Below, in pieces: positions 25,393 through 35,896 of a stretch of 64,000 bases of DNA. Made by a program: the position numbers and the translations under genes. The DNA is from Hyaloperonospora brassicae (lineage: Eukaryota > Oomycota > Peronosporomycetes > Peronosporales > Peronosporaceae): positions 1 to 64,000 of the forward strand of contig CANTFL010001450.1 in assembly GCA_947650285.1 (NCBI GenBank). The letters are read 5' to 3'. Every line of letters starts with the position of its first letter. Within the stretch, counting starts at the first letter, position 1. A model generated the notes under the pieces. The model had not been told where the DNA came from. It saw nothing but the letters and a program-made list of their open reading frames with translations, and did not search any database.

Positions 25393-26998
25393 ATGTCTAT
25401 GCGGGGTGACTCAAGGCACACAGAGTCTGTGCCTGTGCCAGCTTCTGCGGCAGACGATTCGGCGTCTGCTGCTCGTTCTTCGCCTGCAGCAAGAGGTGCT
25501 GCAGGTGCACGCGGTAGAGCACCGCGTGCGCATGATGACCCCGACATTGAGATCATCTACTCTGGCGAGTCAGACGTGTCTGACTCGGGCAATGCTGCAG
25601 AGGCGTCTCGCTCACCGGCGACGCCTCAGTGTTCGCCAAGGCCACTGCCGAACGAACGGACTCGTGAGTTGCAACACAGTCTGTTCGGCAGTGATGACGA
25701 ATCATGGTGATGAGTATGTTTGCTCATCACCGCAATCAGCTCGTGCTCCTTCGCACGAGCGACTTGACGATGGTGCAACCCATCGTCATACTGGCAACAG
25801 TGGTACCAAAAAGGTTACCACCGTGAAGCGTGATGAGCTGAAGCCGTGGCGTTTGCCCGAACGGCTCATCAATGGCTTGTCTCGTGAGACAAGCCAACAC
25901 CATCGAATACCCTTATTCGATGCGACTGAGCTTCACGGCTTGACTCCCAGCGCGAAGAACTTTCGCGCTGAAGAAGATTTTTATCTCGATGTCTTCCTTA
26001 GACATCGATGGTACAACAGCAACCAAAAGCGTGACAAAGCCTCGCTTTTGGCTGCGTGGAACGCGTTCGTCCAAAACGTAAAGAATTTTGGACGAGAAGG
26101 GTGGCTCAAGAAACTTGAGGCGACACGCCTCAGGTTCGAACGGCGAACGCCAACCGGTGCTAGGTACCGGTTGCGCTGTTTGTCGAGTGAGGCAGACATT
26201 CCTTGCCTCACATGGGGAGACCCTTGTGCGAGTTGTGTTGACAACTCGCAGCGTGCACATAGGGACGTGTATTCCCTAAATTCGCCCTGGGGAAGGGCAC
26301 ATCTCTCGGAGGAGATGCGTGACGCGATTGCAAACTTGCAATCCGTCTACAAGCGCCTAGGGCGCGTGTTTACCGATGGGCCCGAGGACTCATCGGATGG
26401 GTCTCGTCATACTGGCGGACGAGACCTTCAACATCCATCAACAGCTGAGAGCGGGGCTCCCAGCTGTTCCAAGAGGGTGGATACCCCCGCCACTGGACGA
26501 GGTAGCTCGTCCTTGATCCTGAATCGTCACGGTGATTCAAGATACGCTCCACTAGAAAGCGTTGATCACCGTGAGCATCCACCAAAGGATGTGGTGGAGG
26601 AGGAAAGACCTCCTTCAGATGATTCGGCTCACCATCTCGACCCTTACGAGATGGATCGCGCAATCGATGAATTGCGCGATGACTTGAAGCACGAGCGCGA
26701 CCGGCGCTACGCTTTGACTGATACCGTGCGGAAGAACCGCAAGGATCACGAGGCTGATCGGGCGAGGGATCGCGCCGATTATGCCACGGCGCAGCTTCAG
26801 GTCGAGCGGGATGTCCGCTCCCTATTCGGCGAGCTGGCGACAGCTCGCGGGGAGATATCTCGGTTGAGTTACGAGGTATCATATCTGCGCGACCAGACGG
26901 ATCGTCTGGAGCGCGAAAGAAAGAACTTGATAGATGTTCTTGAACGTGGGGGCTATCTTCACCGGAAGAAGAAGGCTCGTACTGACAGTACGGCCTGA
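25393..26998 (+). pseudogene. Antisense ORF of the Gypsy element, copy 2
   Basis: This long frame runs opposite to pol, between the 3' LTR and the chromodomain, and its last 210 codons overlap the chromodomain/integrase tail in antisense. The start ATG at 25393 (MSMRGDSRHTES) lies in one frame. A frameshift near 25700 moves it to the frame that stays open to 26998. Seen in order: an acidic Ser/Ala-rich N-terminus; a conserved middle with LPERLINGL, LFDATELHGLTPSAKNF and VFLRHRWYN; a Cys cluster CLTWGDPCASC; and an Arg/Glu/Asp-rich C-terminus with heptad-like spacing, probably coiled coil, ending KKKARTDSTA. Antisense ORFs 3' of pol are known in some plant Gypsy lineages. I do not recognise this protein. 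Confidence 0.7.
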
Positions 26999-28637
26999 GC
27001 CTCCCCACGTAAAACGTAGGATGCGTGCGCATCTTACGTGGCAATTCGAGTGTGTATGCATTGCCCTTGCGATGCAACACTCGAAATGGCCCAATGTATT
27101 TCGGCAGTAGTTTGCTACTGCCGACACTAGTGACTGCATGTCCAGGTAGGTTTACCGTAGACAGTAGTACTAGGTCGTTAACCTTAAATGAAAGAACATT
27201 TGCTCTTCCATTCTTGTCTGCGTTCCGTTTCTGACGGTCCACCGCATTTGCGATGGAGTCCTGAACGAAACGGACTACCGCTTCTCGAAAGCAAGAAGTT
27301 CTCTGCTGACTCTTTGTTTTGTCTTTCAGTGCGCTTCGTGCGCACTGCTAAGAGTTTCTTCTCTTCTTTAGCGAGGTTGTCTTCTTCCTCGCTGGAATAA
27401 TCGTTGACAATGCTGAATATACCAGCATCGTCATCATCATCCGAGTCAGTAATAGCGTCGCCGCTATTTTTGAGGTGATCTTCTTCATCGATGTCGACTT
27501 GATCGACATCGGCATCATACGTGACGATGTTAGCGTCGACACGTGATGAGCAAGAGCCAAAACGGTTTTTGCTCGAGCGAGTCCCTCCCCCCTTATCCAA
27601 GAGTCACACTCTAGAAGGGTGGGCACTCGTGGATGGCGTAGGCCATTCACGTAAAACGGTGTGTGCTGTGTTGAAGCATGCACCGAATTATTGATGGCGA
27701 ATTCCACCATGGGTAGGAATTCGCTCCAACTCGGGAACGAGTGGACATATCCTCGAAGGATCTCTTCGAGGACACGGTTCGCACGTTCCGTCTGACCATC
27801 TGTTTCGGGATGGTCAGAAGTGGACATCTTCAATCGTGTTCCCAATGTGCGGAACACGGTTTGCCAAAATGCCGCCGTGAACCGAGGGTCACGGTCGGAT
27901 ACGAGTTCACGGGGTAACCCGTGGAGTCTAAAGAACGTGTCGAGAAAGACACGAGCACAACCTTGAGCCTTGATCGACTCAGGGACAGCAGCAAGATGGA
28001 CCATCTTGCTGAACCGGTCAACAAACACAAGAATACCATTATTCTTGTGAGCGTCTTCGGGAAACCTGAAGACGAAGTCCATTGAAACGGACTGCCAGCA
28101 TTCTGCCGAAACAGGCAGAGGCTGCAATGGCGCACGGGATGAAGGACTAGGCTTCACCCGTTGACAAACCTCGCAAGCACGTATGTACTTGCGTACAAAC
28201 TGATACTGGCGTGGCCAGTAAAAGTCACGACTTACCGTGAGGTAAGTCTTTTCTCTACCACGATGGCCGCTTGTTGGGGCATCGTGACACTCATACATGA
28301 TGCGTAAACGCAGATCATGATGAGCGGGTACGACGACACGAGGCGTGTCGTCGGCAACAGCTGTATAGTACAGCAATCCGTTGCGTGTACTGTACCGATC
28401 CGATGAGGATCGGTACAAAACCGGTAAATCCCTCATGGATTTACTGGATGGATTCACCAGATGATCCATCAATCGCAGAAGATCCTCATCTTCCGCGTAT
28501 GCCTTTCGTACGTCGTCAAGTAAACTTGACGACGGGACACTGACTGACAGTGTCGCAACAGTGGGCTTATCCTCACTGTTGGATTTGTGCGTCCGGCTCG
28601 AAATCGGGCCGGCGCGAAAGAGCATCAGCGACGACAT
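26370..28637 (-). pseudogene. pol: integrase and chromodomain (frameshifted)
   Basis: The integrase starts with a zinc-binding region (HDAPTSGHRG ... CEVCQRVK). Its catalytic core carries D (SVSMDFVFRFPE), D (VSDRDPRF) and E (DGQTERANRVLEE), the DDE triad. A frameshift near 27600 leads into a strongly acidic linker of about 100 residues (long Asp/Glu runs), and another near 27250 into the C-terminal tail. The chromodomain (FLVERILNHRD ... [17 protein letters not shown]) ends at 26370. All residues needed for integration are visible, but not in one frame. The tail is read on both strands, because the antisense ORF overlaps it. Confidence 0.9.
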
Positions 28638-28704
28638 TGAGTCGTCCTGGTTTATACTCCACGGAGAAGTTATACTACGCGAAGAAAGACAGCCACCTCG
28701 CCAT

Positions 28705-30315
28705 TCATTGCGAGAGGTGTGGGCTGTTTACGGCCGTGCGTAATGACGCATGGTCCGTGTAGACAACAAACGGTCTATCTCCCAAGAGATAGACACGGAA
28801 CTTAGCCAATGCGGACTTCATGGCAAGGAGTTCCTTGTCATGCACTGGGTAATTACGCTCAGCTGCTTGCAGCTGACGCGACTGATAACAGATGACGCGC
28901 TCCGCGCCATCTGCATCGAACTGCATTAACGCACAGCCGATTGCAAAATCGCTGGCGTCACAGACCACATGAAATGGTCTGTCCTGATCTGCAATCGCCA
29001 AGATCGGCGATTGCATCAAGCTCTGCTTGATACCTTCAAAGGAACGCTGGCACTCAGCGTTCCATGACCACTTGACATTTTTCTTGAGCAAGCAAGAAAG
29101 ATGAACAGTCATCTCGGCGTAGTTGCGCGAGTACTTGTGCAAGTACGCCGCTAGCACAAGGAACTTCCTTAGTCCCTTGACATCGACTGGCACTGGCCAG
29201 TCGGTGATCGCCTTGATCTTTTCGGGATCAGGGCGTACGCCGTGTTTACCCACGATGCACCCAAGAAGTGGTATTTCGCTAGCCGCGAATATACACTTCT
29301 TGAGGTTGGCGTACAACTTATGCTTGCGCATAAGTTGAAGGACCTGACGAACGTGAGTTCTGTGAACTTCAACGTCCGTCTTTCCGTCCATAGCCCGACT
29401 ATGGACGAGCACATCGTCGAAGTAACTCGGTGCGAAGTCTCGCACCGGTCTCAACAGATTTGTGACACATCTGTTGAATGTTGCAGGGGCATTGCTCAGC
29501 CCCTGTGGCATAACTAGCCACTCCCACAGCATCCCGCTGGGGGTACTCACTGCCGTGAACGGGATGTCCCGTTCACGCATGAGGATCTGATAGAACCCAT
29601 CCATCAGATCCATGGACGAAAAGATGGTACTCTTTGACATACCATCTATGATTACGTCCTTCCTCGGTATCGGCGTATGAGCCGGTACCGTTGCAGCATT
29701 CAATTTGTTGAATGCGTGCACTATCCGCCATCCTCCTGTGGCCTTTCGCACACAGAAGGTCGGAGAGCTGTGAGGGGATGTTGATTCCCTCACGTGACCC
29801 GCTGCTAAGCGATCGGCAAAGAACTTGTCGATCGCTAGTACTTGTTCACGAGGCAGTGGCCACTGCTTCATGACACAGTACTTCGAGCCCGGTCTGAGCT
29901 CGATCTCGTGTCGAGTGCCTTTGTCCTTAGGCAACTCGCAAGGTACGGATTCAGGGAACACGTCCTTGAATTCGATCAAATCCTCGTACAAAGGATTTGC
30001 CTGAAGTGACTCCGAGGATTGAGACGTGTATCGCTCAATCCGAGTCTTCTCATCGAGGACACTTTCGTCCATCGATGAGCTGCTGAGAACCCGTTCGTTC
30101 TCAGCAAATACTGTTGCCGACCAAATATCGGCCACATACTCATCCTCTGTGACGAGTATGCAGATCTGCTTGACTTTGCCACTACGCAGATCACGCAAGA
30201 ACCGTTTCGGCTCTAGCGTTGGCAACTGAGTTATCTCCGAAGTTAACTTCGGAGGCACAATCAGATCAAGCGTATAAGCGCCTACGCTTGATCCGTCATT
30301 AACCAAGACGTTCAA
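28705..30315 (-). pseudogene. pol: reverse transcriptase and RNase H
   Basis: The 536-codon frame shows Ty3-type RT motifs in order: WRIVHAFNKLN, STIFSSMDLMDGFYQI, FTAVSTPSGMLWEWLVMPQG, NAPATFNRC and the catalytic YFDDVLVHS. The connection domain and RNase H follow (FHVVCDASDFAIGCALMQ, KELLAMKSAL, VVYTDHASL). The frame ends at a stop after HLSQ. The same frame continues past two stops with MARWLSFF and YNFSVEYKPGRLNVVADALS, so these are nonsense mutations inside RNase H. It overlaps the protease frame by 17 bp. Confidence 0.93.
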
Positions 30316-31183
30316 CGTCTCGGTTACTTCCTGGGAACTTGCTTTCCACAGGTTGCTGAAGGCCTAATCCTTCAGCAAGTGACTCTTGAGGAATTCCTTC
30401 CTCAAGTACGTGGGGACTTATTCCCTCGACGTCTTCCGACTGTGGCTGTGCAACCACAGTCAGGGACCGATCCTCTACGGTCGACTCTCCAGTCGACCTA
30501 GGATTTCCGTGTTGCCCCTTATGGGCAACCGGTTTTCTCTTGCTAGGATGTCGCCCGCTAGGCGAGCATCCACATCCCGGTCCACTCGACTTATTCGAGT
30601 GGTGGACCTTCGGCGCCGCCTGTACTTCTGTAAAGCCGCCGGGAGCTTGCTCCACAGTGTAGTGATCAACTACACTGTGATCTTGTGCGGTCTTGCGAAC
30701 GAACGAACCGCAAGTGAGGCCATCGCACTCACTCGCAGAACATCCACACGCTTGTGGACGCTCCAAGATGTTCATCAGATGGCCATCTGATGAACAAGCG
30801 GCAGGCATCTTCACGGATCGATGCTGCCAGCTCACCCTTGGCTCGTACTTTCTGAGCCAAGGTAATCCCAGGATGACATCAAATTTGTCATCCAGATCTA
30901 GTACGATGAAGTCATCATCGTACTGTTCGCCCTCTAACGTGTAGTGGATTCCTACTACACGTTTCTCAACGGTTATCGATGCGCCTGTTGCAAGGCGCAC
31001 CGTCATCCTTGTGAGGGGAATGTCGCGCTCAACGAACTTGAGCCTACGACCCTCTAGTGACTGGCGACGAACAAAGTTGTTCGACGCCCCACAGTCTACT
31101 AGGGCACGAAGCGACAAATCATTTGTCGCTTCCAACTTCAAGGTGATGAGCGAAACGTCATCACCAGGTGCAGAGACACACAA
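30299..31183 (-). pseudogene. pol: retroviral-type aspartic protease
   Basis: The frame carries a retropepsin: the active-site loop reads ALVDCGASNNFV, and the second hallmark is DVILGLPWLRKYEP. The active-site triplet is D-C-G where most retropepsins have D-S-G or D-T-G. The aspartate itself is kept. After the protease comes a low-complexity linker with several CxC motifs before RT. The frame differs from that of gag, so expression would need a frameshift, or the copy is damaged between gag and pol. Confidence 0.85.
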
Positions 31184-31265
31184 TGATTGTGTATCTGGAC
31201 CAACTTTTTTCGAGAGAGATTTGCGAATTCTCTTGAGGTTGCTGGATCATTAGGGCGCTCCGCCC

Positions 31266-32422
31266 CTACTGACCCCGACCATTTTCTGATGGTCCGTTTC
31301 GCTGTTGCGGATTCGCAACAGCGCTGGACCCACGCCCATTGCCCTTTCTGGCGAATGGTCGTCCATTTCGCTCAGTACTGTTCGGTACTGGGCGTGGAGC
31401 ACTACACTCATATGCGTAGTGCCCTAACTTCTGACAGCGATTGCACTTCTGCAATCGCTTGTTGTTTGTAGAGCGAGGTCTCTCGCTCTCAACATAGCAG
31501 AGGTCCATTGGTTCTGGACCTCCGATCTCTTGTCGTCTCGGTGGACGATAAGAGTTTGAGCTAGCATGATCCTGTCTCATGCTAAAGGCTTCCTGTTCCG
31601 CGGCTGATATCGCATCTTACAGCGTATTTAGCTCAAGGCGGAACAGGTGGCTCCTGACGGGCCCTTCTGCGAGCCCTTGCATGAACACCGTAATCAACGT
31701 GTGTTCATGAACTGGGTTGGCAGTTATACTACTCGCAAGGAGTCGTATATGTTGTGCGTAAGCGTGCACATCACGCTTACCCTGCTTGAGTTTCAGGAGC
31801 TCAGAACGAGCCCTGAACTCAGCTCGTGGCGGCTCAAACGTTTGTCTGAGCCGGGACTTGAAGTCATCTAGCGACCTAAACACATGTGGGTCGCTACTCT
31901 CGAGTCCCAGGGACCAAGTTTTGGCACGCCCTGCCAAGTGGGTCTGAGCAAATGTGAGTTTCATTTGCTCATCTTCGACGCGACGAGCCCTTAAGGCTCT
32001 GTCGAGTTCGACAAACCACAGTAACAGGGAGTCCTCCGGGACTCCACTGTACTTGGAAATGTCGACTTTCATGACTTCGGGACGACGCGCATGCGCCGTC
32101 CCGCCCACAGCAGCATGGAATTGCTGCTGTCTCAACATCTCCGTCTGTTGAGCACCGAGTTCTCTCAACTGCTCGGCCTGTTGAGAGCCTTGCTGGTGAA
32201 GCAAGGCTACTTTCTCCCTTTCGGCGAGCAAGTTCACTTCTGGATGAACTTGGCGATAGCGGCATGTTGTTGGTCTCTGTCTAGAGACTCCAACATGGTG
32301 CTGACGGCGAGTTCGCCTACGGTAGAACTCATTCGTTCTACCGCACCCCATTCGATGTCACTCAAATGGTTAAACCCTTCACGCGTGGCGTGAAAGGTGT
32401 CTTCTTCATCCAACATGTTCAT
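31266..32422 (-). pseudogene. gag (capsid and zinc knuckle), broken
   Basis: Gag starts at 32422 (MNMLDEEDTFHATREG), shifts frame near 32300, and then runs with a capsid-like region (KVDISKYSGVPEDSLLLWFV, LTFAQTHLAGRAKTWSL, DDFKSRLRQTFEPP, LKQGKRDVHAYAQHIR) typical of Ty3 gag. A single in-frame stop at 31617 interrupts it. Behind the stop the same frame carries a zinc knuckle, CNRCQKLGHYAYEC, which matches CX2CX4HX4C. A Gln-rich segment lies near the N-terminus. One frameshift and one stop separate this copy from a continuous gag. Confidence 0.9.
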
Positions 32423-32446
32423 GTTGGATGATGTGGTCCTTGGAAG

Positions 32447-32464
32447 GACTACGAAGTGCTACCA
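32447..32464 (-). other. Primer-binding site of Gypsy copy 2
   Basis: Two bases inside the 5' LTR the minus strand reads TGGTAGCACTTCGTAGTC. The leading TGG pairs with the CCA end of a tRNA, as expected for a minus-strand primer site. I could not assign the tRNA with certainty. Confidence 0.65.
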
Positions 32465-32466
32465 GG

Positions 32467-32859
32467 TGTAACGGGGCACACCCTTGCGTAACTTAACGCA
32501 AGGGTTTTGAGTGCCCCGACAGACGTACACGTGGCAAGCGAGGAAGCGTAGGTAGGGTAAAAGTAGAACTGTTATATTAATATAATTAAGTCTTTAAACT
32601 ACTGTCTCTTCGTTTGACTTAATTCAATTATACTAATATAACTGCATGTATGGTGACGTCTCGTCACCACTCATTGCGCGCGTCTTGCGGCGATTGGTGG
32701 GTTGATATCATCACGATATCAACCAATGAACAGACCCTTTGGTCGACCCATCAATATCACCACTATTGGTGATATTGTTTTAAAGAATATCCATCTTTAT
32801 ATTCTTTATTGTCACTTTCCTTAAAGTGACAATTTCATGTAACGGGCTGCCCCGTTACA
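32467..32859 (-). repeat. 5' LTR of Gypsy copy 2
   Basis: This LTR has the same length and ends as the left LTR. It differs by about one base in ten by eye. Several changes fall in hairpin loops, while arms such as GGTTGATATC/GATATCAACC are kept. Confidence 0.93.
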
Positions 32860-33896
32860 AAAGTCATCAACCATGTGATTTTGCTGCGGGTAAGGTAGCA
32901 CGCGCAATAGCGATACGACTCCCCTATCGAAAAGCCATGAAGTCACGCTATATAGGCAATATGAACACGTATCTCACACCGTACTCCGAAGTTGATCGTG
33001 AAGGAGATGCTTATGCATGAGTTACTGACCACTCTCCTTACTTGGCGACAGACGAAGCTCACCCGAATTTTCCTTCTCGTTCCGTAATATATATTGCGTT
33101 GGTTGCATCTCACCGCTGTTGTTGCTGTTGTTGTTGTTGAAATTGAGGTATATTGGAGCGACCAGCAATACCCTGTTCAGGTGGAGTCAATAATCTGGCG
33201 TCACGGCCTTCAGCATCCTACAATGCGACCGCACGAACCGCATGCCATCAGGCTATGCTTAAACGATCTGCCGAGGTCCATCGCGGGCGGTCTGCGGGCG
33301 GCAGGAGTTCTGTCCCACTTCGACGGAAAGTGATGTCTCGAGCCAATAGTTGACATTCTCAGAGCTGGTGTTGTTGAACCGGCAAGATCAGCTGTCGTTT
33401 ATATTCATTCTTGTCACTAGCGGGAGCACGTCAACAACACAAATACAGTCAAGACATCACACGGCAGACATGACATCACTGCAGACAGTCCCTCTCATCT
33501 CGTACAACATGAGTGCGAAAATAAAAACAACTAGATCGGTTCGCTGGACTGGACTTCGTAGATGATAGGGCAAGCATTAGGGCTTGCCCTTCATCTTACC
33601 TTTCAACGTCATATGGACAACTGCCTCTCTACTACTCGATTGTTGAAGCTATCATTCGCTATACACTACCATCGTCACGTGACAGCCAAATGCGTGTCAA
33701 TGCCATACAACAGGCCCACCCCATTCCATCACTAGTCTCTACGAGGACGTCGTCCACATACGAGCAACATTAGAAAATGTCGTCCGTTACAAATTCTCCT
33801 GCAAAGGTCGGACGGCATCGTATCCCTCTAGCAATCCATAACCCGCACAAGCAGATGCAGAAAGAGCAGCGTATCACTGACTTTTATTCTCTCCGC
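32860..33896. other. Intergenic, no gene seen
   Basis: Between the Gypsy element and the next gene I see no ORF with a recognisable product. A short GTTGTT/TGCTGT repeat lies at about 33114-33140. Confidence 0.5.
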
Positions 33897-33910
33897 TTAT
33901 TATCCAATCA
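33897..33910 (+). promoter_or_regulatory. Weak initiator-like site
   Basis: TTATTATCCAATCA matches about 10 of 14 positions of the oomycete initiator TCATTYYNCAWTTT and lies 57 bp before the ATG at 33967. The position fits, the match is modest. Confidence 0.35.
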
Positions 33911-33966
33911 ACAGCGTCGCACGATTCTCAGGCCGCACGCGCTCGCGTCGTGTCCGTCGTCGCGAT

Positions 33967-35022
33967 ATGCCTGCGGTGTGCGAGGGCCTCGTGGCCAAAC
34001 TGGACGAGCTCATGGACTTTCTACGCTTTGCTAAGCTACCGAGTGGCCACTTCCGCGGCGTCGTACGTACTGTTCTGCCGTATGGCCTCTGGTTTGCTCG
34101 TTTGACTTGCGTTTTGTGCCGTGTTGTAGGTGACGTTCCAGTTCCGAAGCTCTGCTGAAGCGACCAGTGCGTTTGCCTGTGTGCGGACCATTGATATGCG
34201 TCGAGGTATGTTTGAAGTGCATTGCGAAAGTAGTACTACTGCTGTGTGTAGAGGAGCCAGAGGTGCAACTGTGGCATACAATGCTGCGTGATGATTATTC
34301 ACACTTGTGCATGCGTGCGTGTGTGGGTGTGTCTTCTTTGTGTGCGTGTCGATGCAGGCTTAGAGGTGGACAACACGACGTTGCACCCTCAAGATCCTTT
34401 CGTGCCAGAAGTGGCGGTCGTTCACGTGAGTCTCGCCGATTTCTTGTTCATGTACTCGGGCGACGCAACAGCGACGGAGATTGCTGGGATGGTCATGTCG
34501 GGCCGCGTGTCGGTGCCTTGGAGCTCGTACGGCAAGTTGAGAGCGTTTGCCGAGTGTTTTGACTTTTCCTCGGAGAAGTGGGACGCCTATTACGCAGACT
34601 TGAAGACGCGTGGGCTGGAGGTCGAGACGCGGCAGTGCTCGCAGTCGTGCTGCAAGCAGAGCACGAAGGAAGACATTGAGGCCGATTGGCTGCTGGTGTC
34701 CGACGCGACGACGACGAGCGGAGGCGGGGACTGGGAGCTGGTGTCTGGTCTGCAGTGCCTGAATATGCCCCCGAAGCGAAAGCTTGAGGCGATGGACAAG
34801 GCGTACGCGTTTACGTCGTTGGAGGAATGGTTGGCCAAGTTGTGGAGCGGCTGCGGTGCTGGGTTGGGCGCCTCGCGTCCGGCTCAGTCACTCGCTTCGA
34901 ATGTCCGGGGTGCTGGGTTGGGCGCCTCGCGTCCGGCTCAGTCACTCGCTTCGAATGTCCGGCATTCGATGAGCGATTTCAAATCGATGGCTGGGAAGCT
35001 CTTTGTGTCGCTAGAAGCGTAG
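33967..35022 (+). CDS. Three-exon gene, SCP2-like sterol-carrier domain protein
   Basis: Exons are 33967-34062, 34130-34205 and 34358-35022, giving 278 aa. Intron 1 (GTACGT...TTGTAG) and intron 2 (GTATGT...ATGCAG) have oomycete-type donors, and the phases fit exactly (0 and 1). The region after exon 1 (VTFQFRSSAEATSAFACVRT) through VVHVSLADFLFMYSGDATA and AGMVMSGRVSV resembles the end of an SCP2 domain, which binds lipids or sterols: a beta strand, then an xDFxxMxxG helix, then an MSGxxxV strand. The C-terminal half is different: a Cys-rich patch (CSQSCCKQ) and a perfect tandem duplication of 18 residues. The splice model is well supported; the SCP2 assignment is by motif shape only. Confidence 0.7.
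34855..34962 (+). repeat. Perfect 54-bp tandem duplication inside the gene
   Basis: The 54 bp at 34855-34908 are repeated without change at 34909-34962. The unit encodes GAGLGASRPAQSLASNVR and keeps the frame. Perfect identity suggests a recent event. Confidence 0.95.
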
Positions 35023-35804
35023 CAGGTATGAATCAAATGTGCACTGGGCCACGTGGTAGCTTGTTGGTTCTCAGGAGCAGCAGAGCTTCAAGGAGTGGTT
35101 GTTGTGATCCAGCGCTCATCCAGGCTGCCGGAATTTGTAGTAATCGACCGACGGCTGTCGTCCGCATGCTCATGTGCGGCGGTCCACAGCGTTCGTGCAC
35201 TTGTGTCGGGCGAACTGGGATTCGGTGCGCACATCCTGATTCGAGTATCCTCAGCCGGCTCAGTGTATAGTCTTTTCAGACGAGACTGAATCTTTCGTGG
35301 CCGCTGCTCGATCGATAGTACGTACTATGAGGGCTGATCTCCCCGTCTTTGTGCCATTGGAGCCGATCCTTGGGCGTAATCAACCGGCGCTACGAATCTG
35401 CAAGTGCGCACGGCTCTTTGCGTCGATTTGATGATGCCGCACCTTCCAAGATATGTACTGAGGTAGCGATCGATGCTTGGATAGGCGTCGATCCAAATTC
35501 AACGATCTTGGTCCCACCGGCTCTCTCTCGCCTACAATCGCCAAGGTATTGCTCACGGACAAACTACGTCACTTACGAACAGATGACCCTCGCGCACCTT
35601 CGCGAGCCACGCAGTAACATGAAGCAGTACCTGCGCCTCCCGTCAAGCGACTGCGCAATTGATTTCAATCAGTTCCACCGCACAGGCAGACAAGACGCAC
35701 ATACAGACACTGCGACGCACCGCCTCCCTCACCCGAATGCCCATTCACGACGATGAGGGGCACCGTCGATCTGACTCACTCACTCACTCACTCACTAACG
35801 CTCA
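35023..35804. other. Intergenic, no gene seen
   Basis: Open frames here show no family features. A short (ACTC)n run ends at about 35795, just before the initiator of the next gene. Confidence 0.5.
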
Positions 35805-35820
35805 GCTCACTGTTCAATTT
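35805..35820 (+). promoter_or_regulatory. Oomycete initiator element
   Basis: GCTCACTGTTCAATTT matches 14 of 16 positions of GCTCATTYYNCAWTTT. It lies 77 bp before the ATG at 35897, which supports that start codon over an upstream in-frame ATG at 35753. Confidence 0.65.
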
Positions 35821-35896
35821 GCCACGTTCGGCTCACCCGCGAACACCCACTACCACTACTACTACTACTACCAGTGCTACGAGTGCAAGCAACAAC

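Larger units (their letters stand above)
24868..32859 (-). mobile_element. Ty3/Gypsy chromovirus, near full length (copy 2)
   Basis: This 7992-bp element on the minus strand has a 393-bp LTR at each end, a primer-binding site next to the right (5') LTR and a polypurine tract next to the left (3') LTR. Gene order is gag, protease, RT, RNase H, integrase, chromodomain, then an ORF on the opposite strand. Several frameshifts and stops break gag and pol. The two LTRs differ at roughly 35-40 of 393 positions by eye, and the 5 bp outside them (CATTG left, AAAGT right) do not match. The copy is old, recombined, or both. Confidence 0.95.
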
